From contig JBGAJN010000001.1 in NCBI GenBank assembly GCA_044224905.1, forward strand, positions 1,674,001 through 1,738,000: DNA of 64,000 nucleotides. Direction: 5' to 3'. The stretch is from JBGAJN01 sp044224905. GTDB taxonomy: Bacteria > Verrucomicrobiota > Verrucomicrobiia > Limisphaerales > JBGAJN01. Within the stretch, counting starts at the first letter, position 1; each line of letters starts with the position of its first letter. A program made the position numbers and the translations under genes. The notes under the pieces were generated by a model. That model did no database searches. It saw nothing but the letters and a program-made list of their open reading frames with translations, and was not told where the DNA came from. Positions 41,789-48,949 of this stretch are shown here, in pieces.

Positions 41789-42469
41789 ATGAAACGACAC
41801 CTCGCGGAATTTCTCGGCACGTTCACTCTCGTCTTCGCGGGCACGGGCGCCATTGTCATCAACCACACCAGCGGCGGCGTCATCGGCCACGCCGGTATCG
41901 CGCTGACCTTTGGCCTCGTCGTGCTCGCCATGATTCACACCTTCGGCGACGTGAGCGGCGCACATCTCAACCCGGCAGTCACCCTCGGCTTCGCGGCGGC
42001 GCGGCGCTTCACGTGGCGGGAAGTGCCGGGTTTCGTCGGCGCACAGCTTGCGGGGGCGCTCGCGGCCAGCGTGCTCTTGCGCGGGTTGTTCCCCGAAGAT
42101 GCGACCCTGGGTGCCACGCTGCCCGCCGGTTCGGCCGCGCAAAGCTTCGTGCTGGAAACAGTGCTCACCGCCGTGCTCATGCTCGTCATCCTCAGCGTCT
42201 CGACCGGCGCGAAGGAGAAAGGCATCACCGCCTGCATCGCGATCGGCAGCGTCATCGCGTTGGAGGCGATGTTCGCCGGACCCATCTGCGGCGCTTCGAT
42301 GAATCCGGCGCGCTCGCTCGCGCCCGCACTCGTCTCCGGTCACTTGGAGCATCTGTGGCTTTACGTCGCAGCACCGGTGTTGGGCGCGCTCATCGCCGTG
42401 CCGTTGTGCGTCGGCGTGCGCGAAGCCGACTGTTGCGGCGGACGCTGTCTGAAACATTCTGAATCATGA
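41789..42469 (+). CDS. aqpS: Aquaglyceroporin-family channel (AqpS-like)
   Basis: 226 aa MIP channel with six membrane helices and two NPA boxes: SGAHLNPAVTLGFAA (~residue 58) and GASMNPARSLAPAL (~residue 171). Channels of this type replace ArsB/Acr3 in some ars operons by letting As(III) made by ArsC flow out. The C-terminus has an unusual Cys-rich end (EADCCGGRCLKHSES). Start MKRHLAEFLGTF; the stop overlaps arsC (ATGA). Confidence 0.92.
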   Translation: MKRHLAEFLGTFTLVFAGTGAIVINHTSGGVIGHAGIALTFGLVVLAMIHTFGDVSGAHLNPAVTLGFAAARRFTWREVPGFVGAQLAGALAASVLLRGLFPEDATLGATLPAGSAAQSFVLETVLTAVLMLVILSVSTGAKEKGITACIAIGSVIALEAMFAGPICGASMNPARSLAPALVSGHLEHLWLYVAAPVLGALIAVPLCVGVREADCCGGRCLKHSES

Positions 42470-42906
42470 AACCCACCATCCTCATTCTTTGCACCGGCAA
42501 CTCGTGCCGCTCTCACCTCGCCGAAGGCATCTTGCGCGCGGCGCTCAAAGAAGAATACATCGTGGCCAGCGCGGGATCGAAGCCCGCCGGTTACGTGCAT
42601 CCGCTGGCGATCAAGGCGATGGCGGAAATCGGCATCGACATTTCGTCGCATCACTCGAAGCACCTCAGCGAGTTCCTCAAGGAGTCGGTCGAAACCGTCA
42701 TCACCGTCTGCGGCAACGCGGATCAGGCGTGCCCGATTTTCCCCGGCCAGGTCAACCGCCATCATTGGGGCTTCGACGATCCGGCCCACGCGCCCGGCAC
42801 CGAAGCGGAACAGATGCAGGTTTTCCGCCGTGTGCGCGATGAAATCCGGCGCGTCTTTGAAGCGTATGCCGCCGGACGTCTCGATCAGGCAAAGTCCGCC
42901 GGCTAA
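42466..42906 (+). CDS. arsC: Arsenate reductase, thioredoxin-coupled LMW-phosphatase type
   Basis: 146 aa. Anion loop CTGNSCRS with catalytic Cys9, and the redox pair Cys82/Cys89 in VCGNADQACP, the hallmark of S. aureus-type ArsC. Asp in WGFDDPAHAPG is the general acid. It converts arsenate to arsenite, which would leave through the adjacent aquaporin. Last gene of the ars operon; its end overlaps the portal-like remnant on the other strand. Confidence 0.95.
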   Translation: MKPTILILCTGNSCRSHLAEGILRAALKEEYIVASAGSKPAGYVHPLAIKAMAEIGIDISSHHSKHLSEFLKESVETVITVCGNADQACPIFPGQVNRHHWGFDDPAHAPGTEAEQMQVFRRVRDEIRRVFEAYAAGRLDQAKSAG

Positions 42907-43145
42907 TGGTTTGCGGCACCGCTGGCCACCGGCTGCGTCCGGCACTCACCCGCAATCAGCTTCGTCTCCTCCTCCACACTCCGGCCTTCGGGCAGCACTT
43001 CGCCCCGGCGGAACAAATCCGTCATCGTGTCACGGCTGATCGCACCGGCCTGCCAAGCGGCAACGATGGACTGGATTTCATTCGCCCTCAGTCCCTTGGT
43101 GCTGAAATCGGTGTTCAGTTCCACGAGCACTTGCACCGGCGTCAC
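42903..43145 (-). pseudogene. Phage portal-like gene remnant C (80 codons)
   Basis: Longest of the three copies. It reads LVELNTDFSTKGLRANEIQS, then IVAAWQAGAISRDTMTDLFR and RGEVLPEGRSVEEETKLI. The layout (LNxDF, ...L.ALVAAWQAGAISRxT..., RGEVLP) resembles the C-terminal region of DUF4055-type phage portal proteins of ~400+ aa, so this is a remnant. It lies ~100 bp from the 3' end of tRNA-Gly, as expected for the edge of an integrated element. Confidence 0.65.
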
Positions 43146-43243
43146 GTCTTCGGGTGCAAAAGAGGATTCATAGGCAGATCACCGGAACTCCTTGAAATCT
43201 CCTGCACTCTTCCTGCACTTCGTCGTAAGTAATTGATAGTGAA

Positions 43244-43317
43244 TGGAGCGGGTGAAGGGAATCGAACCCTCGTCTCAGGCTTGGGAAGCCCACATTCTAC
43301 CATTGAACCACACCCGC
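43244..43317 (-). tRNA. tRNA-Gly (anticodon CCC)
   Basis: The minus strand gives GCGGGTG...CACCCGC as acceptor, GTTCAATGGTAGAA as D arm, TGGGC-TTCCCAA-GCCTG as anticodon arm and GAGGGTTCGATTCCC as T arm. The loop TTCCCAA gives anticodon CCC (reads GGG). The 3' TCCA (43244-43247) is encoded. Very close to E. coli tRNA-Gly(CCC). Its 3' end faces the metal-resistance region. Confidence 0.96.
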
Positions 43318-43384
43318 ACTGACCTACTCGTCGTTTAGTAGCAGTTTAGCGGTGACCGCGCAACTCTGGATTGCAGTGCGGTTC

Positions 43385-44284
43385 TCAGAACTGGGTGAGT
43401 TGTTCGAGCTCTTTGACCCGGCTGTTGATCGCCGCCCGCGTGACTTTCGTTGTGCGGTTAAGGCCGAAGCCTTCGCAGCAGAAGCTGGCAACTACGCTGC
43501 CGTGAACCATGGCGCGACGGAGATTCTTCTCCATTGTGCCTTTGGCGGTTGCCAAATAACCAATCATGCCTCCGACGAAGGAATCGCCGGCGCCAGTCGG
43601 GTCGATGACTTTGTGCAGCGGATACGCGGGGCAAATGAAGAAGCCGCTCGGGCCGGAGAGGATCGATCCATGGGAGCCTTTTTTGATGATCACGAACTTC
43701 GGCCCCATCTTATGGATCTTCTTCAACGCGGCGAAGACGTTGTCTTCCTTGGTGAGTTGGTGCGCTTCGCTGTCGTTGAGGACGAAACCGTCCACGCGCT
43801 TAAGCAGGCGGACGAGGTCGTTGAGCGCGATGTTGAGCCAGAGATCCATGGTGTCGGCGACGACGAACTTCGGTTTGTTCATCTGGTCGAGCACGTGGTG
43901 CTGCAGGGCTGGCGCGATGTTGGCGAGCAGAACGTATGGGGAATTCTTGTGCTCGGCAGGCAGGTGGGGCGTGAAGCTTTCGAAGACGCCGAGTTCGGTG
44001 AGGAGCGTGCGGCGATTGTTCATGTTCACTTCGTATTCGCCGGACCAGTGAAAGGTCTTGCCTTCCTTGATCTGCAAGCCGTCGAGGTTGATGCGGTGCT
44101 TGCGATAGAGCGTGACGTATTTCTTCGGGAAATCCTGACCGACGACGCCCACCATTTTAACCGGTGCGAAGAAGCTCGCGGCGACGGCGGCATGGCTCGC
44201 GGAGCCGCCGAGTAGTTTCGGGTTCTCGGCTTTTGGGGTTTTGATGGAGTCGAGTGCGGTACTGCCGACGATGAGGACGCTCAT
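43385..44284 (-). CDS. PfkB-family carbohydrate or nucleoside kinase
   Basis: 299 aa ribokinase-like fold. N-terminal GGSASHAAVAASFF, and C-terminal PfkB signature DPTGAGDSFVGGMIGY with the catalytic Asp and anion hole (~residue 235). Ends in a polar helix. Substrate not assignable; the family includes ribokinase, adenosine kinase and fructokinase. It follows thiE by 26 nt on the same strand, though it lacks ThiM or ThiD features. Confidence 0.92.
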   Translation of the reverse strand: MSVLIVGSTALDSIKTPKAENPKLLGGSASHAAVAASFFAPVKMVGVVGQDFPKKYVTLYRKHRINLDGLQIKEGKTFHWSGEYEVNMNNRRTLLTELGVFESFTPHLPAEHKNSPYVLLANIAPALQHHVLDQMNKPKFVVADTMDLWLNIALNDLVRLLKRVDGFVLNDSEAHQLTKEDNVFAALKKIHKMGPKFVIIKKGSHGSILSGPSGFFICPAYPLHKVIDPTGAGDSFVGGMIGYLATAKGTMEKNLRRAMVHGSVVASFCCEGFGLNRTTKVTRAAINSRVKELEQLTQF

Positions 44285-44310
44285 TTGATTTTCGTTTTCT
44301 GAGTTACAAT

Positions 44311-44970
44311 TTACGCGTGAACACGGGAGGTGGAAGATAGTCTTTGGCGGAAGTCCTGACAAGCTTTCGCGATGTCAGGTGCGTTCAGAATTGCCGAGAC
44401 GACGCAAATACGCGTGGCGCCGGCCGCGACAACGTCGTCGACGGTTTGAAGGGTGATTCCGCCGATGGCAAACCACGGGAGCGAAACATTCGCGGCGGCC
44501 CAGCGGACGTAGTCGAGGGTGACTGGCGATCGGCCCGGTTTGGTTGGCGTGGCGAAAATTGGCCCGATGGCGATGTAGTCGGGTAGCGCGTTTATGGCGC
44601 GGCGTGCTTGGTCTGGAGCGTGAGTGCTGAGGCCGAACCGAAGTTGAGAACCTGGGACGGAAAGCTCCGAAACGCTCGAATGCCCAGCGTCGAAGAAGTC
44701 TTCCTGACCGAGGTGGCAGATTGGAGCTCCGACTTTTCGCGCGATTTCCGGATAGTCATTAACCACGAGGCCGACGCCGGCAGCCTCGGTAATGGGTATA
44801 ATGGCTTGCGCGAGGCGGAGAACTTCCTCGGGCGGAGAACTCTTTGCGCGAAGTTGAATGAGGTCAGAACCGCCGTCGCACAGTTGCTTCGCCACGGTAG
44901 CTGCGTCGCGTCCGCGCAAATAGGCGGTATCAACGAACGTATAGAGCCGGCATTCGGCGAGGGGCTTCAT
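44311..44970 (-). CDS. thiE: Thiamine-phosphate synthase
   Basis: 219 aa TIM barrel. It joins HMP-PP and thiazole phosphate. Motifs: LIQLRAKSSPPEEVLRLAQA, GVGLVVNDYPEIARKVGAP, CHLGQEDFF, the phosphate-binding YIAIGPIFATPTKPG and FAIGGITLQTVDDVVAAGAT. Start at the ATG of MKPLAECRLY; a GTG two codons upstream is in frame. No TPP riboswitch seen upstream. It lies between accC and the PfkB kinase. Confidence 0.94.
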   Translation of the reverse strand: MKPLAECRLYTFVDTAYLRGRDAATVAKQLCDGGSDLIQLRAKSSPPEEVLRLAQAIIPITEAAGVGLVVNDYPEIARKVGAPICHLGQEDFFDAGHSSVSELSVPGSQLRFGLSTHAPDQARRAINALPDYIAIGPIFATPTKPGRSPVTLDYVRWAAANVSLPWFAIGGITLQTVDDVVAAGATRICVVSAILNAPDIAKACQDFRQRLSSTSRVHA

Positions 44971-44987
44971 CGGCACCCGGGTTAAAC

Positions 44988-46370
44988 TCAGGCCTTCTCC
45001 TCGATCAACTCGCGACGGGCACCGCCGAGGAGTTGTTCGATGAACGCGGTGGAGTATACGCCGCGACGAAAGTTGGGATCCTGCAGGATGGCTTGCTCGA
45101 ACGGGATCGTCGTCTTCACGCCGGTGATCATGTACTCGCTCAACGCCCGGCTCATCTTGTCCATCGCTTCGCGACGGTCTTTGCCGTAGGTGATAAGTTT
45201 GCCGATCATCGAGTCGTAGTGCGGCGGAATGGTGTAGCCAGCGTAGGCATGGCTGTCTACTCGGACACCGCGGCCGCCGGGCGCGTAATACATTTCGATT
45301 CGGCCGGGGCTGGGACGGAAGTCATCGAAGGGATCTTCAGCATTGATACGGCATTCGATGGCGTGGCCTTTGAAAGTAATGTCGCTTTGGGAAAGTTTCA
45401 GCGGTTCGCCCATCGCGATGGAAATTTGTGCGCGCACGAGATCAACGCCCGTGACTTCTTCGGTGATCGGGTGCTCGACTTGAATGCGCTTGTTGACTTC
45501 GAGGAAGTAGAATTTCCCCTTGTCGTCGACGATGAATTCAACCGTGCCGGCGTTCGTGTAATTCGCCATCTCGGCGAGGCGCACGGCGGCTTTGCCCATT
45601 TCTTTGCGCAAGCCTTTGTGGTGATTCTCGATCAACGGCGACGGCGTTTCTTCGACGACCTTTTGATTACGGCGTTGGATCGAGCAGTCGCGTTCTCCCA
45701 GATGGATGACATTGCCTTTGCCGTCGCCAAGGATTTGGAACTCGATGTGGTGCGGGTTCTCGATCAGCTTTTCGATGTATACGCCGGAGTTGCCAAAAGC
45801 TTTTTCAGCTTCGTTGCGGGCCGTGTGATAGCCCTTGATCAACGAAATATCGTTGTGCGCCGCGCGCATGCCGCGTCCGCCACCCCCAGCAACGGCTTTG
45901 ATCATTACCGGGTAACCGATCTTCTTGGCCGTGGCCAACGCGTCCTGTTCGTTTTCGACCAAACCTTCGGATCCCGGAGGGGTCGGCACGCCCGCCTTTT
46001 TGGCGAGGTGGCGGCTCTTGGCTTTATCTTCCAAGGCGTTCATTGCCCGCGAACTCGGCCCAATGAACCGGATGTTGCAGTTCTCGCAAACGTCCGCGAA
46101 GTGAGCGTTCTCGCTCAAGAATCCATAGCCGGGATGGATGGCGTCGACGTCCGCGATTTCCGCCGCGCTGATGATGCGGTCGATGCGCAGGTAACTATCG
46201 CTGCTCGGAGCTTTGCCAATACAAATGGCCTCGTCGGCCATTTGCACGTGCATGGAGTTGGCGTCGGCCTCGGAGTAGACGGCGACGGTGCGGATATTCA
46301 TCTCCTTGCAGGCCCGGATAATCCGGACAGCAATCTCACCGCGGTTAGCGACTAGGATTTTTTCGAACAT
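44988..46370 (-). CDS. accC: Acetyl-CoA carboxylase biotin carboxylase subunit
   Basis: 460 aa ATP-grasp enzyme that carboxylates biotin on AccB for fatty-acid synthesis. MFEKILVANRGEIAVRIIRA at the start, glycine-rich loop AVAGGGGRGMRAAHN (~residue 160), the FLEVNKRIQVEHPITEEVTG catalytic strand (Lys where most family members have Thr/Asn, i.e. EVNKRIQVEH for EVNTRVQVEH) and YAGYTIPPHYDSMIGKLI. It follows accB by 73 nt. Confidence 0.97.
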   Translation of the reverse strand: MFEKILVANRGEIAVRIIRACKEMNIRTVAVYSEADANSMHVQMADEAICIGKAPSSDSYLRIDRIISAAEIADVDAIHPGYGFLSENAHFADVCENCNIRFIGPSSRAMNALEDKAKSRHLAKKAGVPTPPGSEGLVENEQDALATAKKIGYPVMIKAVAGGGGRGMRAAHNDISLIKGYHTARNEAEKAFGNSGVYIEKLIENPHHIEFQILGDGKGNVIHLGERDCSIQRRNQKVVEETPSPLIENHHKGLRKEMGKAAVRLAEMANYTNAGTVEFIVDDKGKFYFLEVNKRIQVEHPITEEVTGVDLVRAQISIAMGEPLKLSQSDITFKGHAIECRINAEDPFDDFRPSPGRIEMYYAPGGRGVRVDSHAYAGYTIPPHYDSMIGKLITYGKDRREAMDKMSRALSEYMITGVKTTIPFEQAILQDPNFRRGVYSTAFIEQLLGGARRELIEEKA

Positions 46371-46443
46371 TTCTTGGTCAAGGGAAGCGTGATCAGAAGC
46401 GAGTTAACTCTCCGACCACCTATAAATTTAGGTCAAAACGGCG

Positions 46444-46902
46444 TCAAATCGGCCGAATTTTGAACAAAGGCTGGCCGAATTCCACTGGTTTAGCGTTATC
46501 TACCAAAATCTGGGTAATCACGCCGCGCGCCTCGGCTTTGATCTCGTTCATCACCTTCATCGCTTCGATGATGCACACGACGGTGTCCGGTCCGACTTCG
46601 GTTCCGACTTCGACATATGCCGCAGACTCCGGAGAGGGCGAGCGGTAAAGAGTTCCAATCATCGGGGACTTGATGTCGGTCTCGTTGGAATTGACCGCAG
46701 CTATCTGTGGTGCACCTGCAGCCGGAGCCGCAACCGATTGGGGCATCATCACCGGTTGAGCATCGTCGTAGGCTGGCATGGCAATCACGCCGCCGCCGCC
46801 ACGCTTGAGCTTGATCTTAAAATCCTGACGTTCGAGTTCGAATTCCTGAATGGAATTCTTCTTCATGAGATCGATGATCGCCTTAATGTCTTTCAGGTCC
46901 AC
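46444..46902 (-). CDS. accB: Biotin carboxyl carrier protein of acetyl-CoA carboxylase
   Basis: 152 aa. N-terminal helical part (MDLKDIKAIIDLMKKNSIQE), a Pro/Ala-rich linker (~50-75), then the biotinyl domain with SPMIGTLYRSPSPESAAYVE and the biotinylation motif EAMKVMNEIKAEARG (Lys ~115). Standard accB-accC order with aroQ upstream, as in many bacteria. The 219-bp gap upstream probably holds the promoter. Confidence 0.97.
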   Translation of the reverse strand: MDLKDIKAIIDLMKKNSIQEFELERQDFKIKLKRGGGGVIAMPAYDDAQPVMMPQSVAAPAAGAPQIAAVNSNETDIKSPMIGTLYRSPSPESAAYVEVGTEVGPDTVVCIIEAMKVMNEIKAEARGVITQILVDNAKPVEFGQPLFKIRPI

Positions 46903-47121
46903 AGCAGTATCCTTGGTTGGCGGTCTAATTTAGTTATGAAATCGTGTTCTCAAACAAAAAAGCAGCAGTCGAATTGGCGACCCTGCTTTACGGGTTGTAA
47001 CAAGTTGGTGACAGCCTAGGGAGCAGCCCAAAGTGCGTCAAGAAGAGTTTATTCCCCGAAAATCCTCGACGGAGCGCCCCGAAAATGACCCCGAAAAACC
47101 GCAATTCAGCCCAACTTTTGA

Positions 47122-47553
47122 TCAGCCGTTAACGCTAGCGGCTGCTTCCAGGGCCAAATAGTACGAATTTGCTCCAAATCCAGCGATCTGCCCTTTGCAC
47201 ACCGGCGCGATCAGCGACTTGTGACGGAATTCTTCCCGCGCATGGACGTTCGACAGGTGCAATTCGATCGTCGGAACCCCCACGGCCGAGATGGCGTCAC
47301 GCAGAGCGATGCTCGTATGAGTATAGGCAGCGGCATTGAGGCAGACGACGTCGTAGGCACCCTTGGCCTTCTGGATTTGAGTGACCAGTTCCCCCTCGAC
47401 GTTCGACTGGAAGAAGGCGACTTCGACCCCGAGTTTGGTCGCACGATTGCGAAGTTCGGTTTCGATCTGTTCCAAGGTGACGCTCCCGTAAATGCCAGGC
47501 TCGCGTTTGCCGAGGAGGTTCAAATTGGGGCCGTTGAGGAACAAGATTTTCAC
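47122..47553 (-). CDS. aroQ: 3-dehydroquinate dehydratase, type II
   Basis: 143 aa dodecameric shikimate-pathway enzyme. FLNGPNLNLLGKREPGIYG has the catalytic Tyr lid region; NAAAYTHTSIALRDAIS and IELHLSNVHAREEFRHKS contain the active-site Asn, His and Arg. GTG start chosen because the family begins right before KILFLNGPNLN; the longer ATG frame would add 45 unrelated residues. Confidence 0.96.
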   Translation of the reverse strand: MKILFLNGPNLNLLGKREPGIYGSVTLEQIETELRNRATKLGVEVAFFQSNVEGELVTQIQKAKGAYDVVCLNAAAYTHTSIALRDAISAVGVPTIELHLSNVHAREEFRHKSLIAPVCKGQIAGFGANSYYLALEAAASVNG

Positions 47554-47688
47554 GCGGGGCGAATTTAGGGGGAAAGCCCCGTTCTTGTCGAACCGAATTA
47601 CCCGCTCCTCTTCGACGCCGGATTGCGAAGAAGGTTTGGTCGTTTGCCGCTTGGCTCGCACGCCGAAGTATTCTTCAATCCGCGCCAC

Positions 47689-48348
47689 ATGCCGAAATGG
47701 GCCAAGATGATCGTCGCCATTCTGCTCCTGCCTTTGTGCATTGGGGCGGTCAAGGCGCTGACGCTCGTCATCCGGGCCACGGCCGGCGGCAGCGGCGATA
47801 TGATTTGGGCGCCAATGCTGGCTGGCGCGGCGTGTTGGCTGGTCATCTTTCTAATGCTGCCAAAGCCGATGTGGATCTACGTCGTCGGCCATGAACTGAC
47901 CCACGCTGTCTGGGTTTGGATCTTCGGCGGATCGGTGAAGAAGTTCAAAGCCAGCTCGTCCGGCGGACACGTGGTGGTCAGCAAGTCCAACTTCCTCATC
48001 GCCCTGGCTCCGTATTTTTTCCCATTCTACGCATTTCTGGTCGTGCTGGTTTTCGGAGCTGGTCATTTAATCTGGGGCTGGACGCGTTTTCTGGTTTGGT
48101 TCCATTTGCTCATCGGCATCGCGTATGCCTTTCACCTCACGCTGACGTGGCACATTTTGAAAACGCGCCAATCCGACATCACGTCGCAAGGCTATTTGTT
48201 TTCCACGGTGGTGATTTTTCTCGGCAACATTGCGGTCCTTTTGTTTGGCTTGCCGTTGCTCACGTCACGGGTCAGTCTGCTGAACGCGCTCGCGTGGACG
48301 TTCGAATCAACCGGTCAAGTGTTGCATCGATTGAGTCGATTGTTCTGA
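47689..48348 (+). CDS. Membrane protein with HExxH motif (M50-like)
   Basis: 219 aa, about five to six hydrophobic segments. VVGHELTHAVWVWIFGG (His68, Glu69, His72) inside or next to a helix is like M50-type intramembrane metalloproteases, but the distant Asp motif (NxxPxxxLDG) is not found. A possible variant is YFFPFYAFLV. It may be a zinc-dependent membrane peptidase or a degenerate relative. It is divergent from aroQ with a 135-bp gap. Confidence 0.7.
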   Translation: MPKWAKMIVAILLLPLCIGAVKALTLVIRATAGGSGDMIWAPMLAGAACWLVIFLMLPKPMWIYVVGHELTHAVWVWIFGGSVKKFKASSSGGHVVVSKSNFLIALAPYFFPFYAFLVVLVFGAGHLIWGWTRFLVWFHLLIGIAYAFHLTLTWHILKTRQSDITSQGYLFSTVVIFLGNIAVLLFGLPLLTSRVSLLNALAWTFESTGQVLHRLSRLF

Positions 48349-48445
48349 CGCAACTGTGCACCGCGCCACTCGAAACCGAATTCGCTCTTGAAATGCCCAC
48401 TCGAATGATGCGAAATGCGGCCACTCGATTTGCATTCGACCTGAT

Positions 48446-48913
48446 ATGACGCTTGGTGACATCCTCAACAAAGAGTTGATCATTCCTGAACTGCGGGCTG
48501 CGAACCGCTGGGAAGCGATTGATGAACTGATCGATCACCTCGTCAAATGTGGCCGGATCAAACCGGAGAACCGCGAAGCCATCGGCGCCGTCGTCAAGAA
48601 GCGCGAGGCCTCGATGAGCACCGGGATCGGTTTCGGCATCGGCATCCCGCACGCATCGACCGAACTGATTCACGAAGTCGTCGGCGCGTTCGCCCGCTCG
48701 AAGAAAGGCGTCAACTTCGATGCGCTCGACAACCAGCCGGTCAACCTCGTGATGCTCTTCCTCGTTCCCCAAGGTCAATTTCAGAAACACCTCCACACCC
48801 TCGCCAACATCGCCAAGCTGCTTCACTCGAAAGAATTTCGCTCCCAGCTCGAAGCCGCTCCCGACGCCGAAGCGATGTTGAACATAATCACCACCTTTGG
48901 TGCGAAAAAATAA
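48446..48913 (+). CDS. ptsN: PTS EIIA-type (PtsN-like) protein
   Basis: 155 aa, PTS_EIIA_2 fold. Phosphorylatable His69 in GFGIGIPHAST; ELRAANRWEAIDELIDHL and LFLVPQGQFQKHLHTLANIA also match the nitrogen-PTS IIA family. Works as a regulator by interaction rather than transport in PtsN systems. No EI or HPr gene nearby. It is 36 nt upstream of argS. Confidence 0.92.
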   Translation: MTLGDILNKELIIPELRAANRWEAIDELIDHLVKCGRIKPENREAIGAVVKKREASMSTGIGFGIGIPHASTELIHEVVGAFARSKKGVNFDALDNQPVNLVMLFLVPQGQFQKHLHTLANIAKLLHSKEFRSQLEAAPDAEAMLNIITTFGAKK

Positions 48914-48949
48914 CGTCGCGCGCTTGCGCCACGTCGTCGGAGTTTCATC

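Noticed and set aside
43201..43220. Repeat CCTGCACT twice near the tRNA as an attachment site
   Set aside because: Only 8 bp, not part of the tRNA 3' end, and not seen again in the window.
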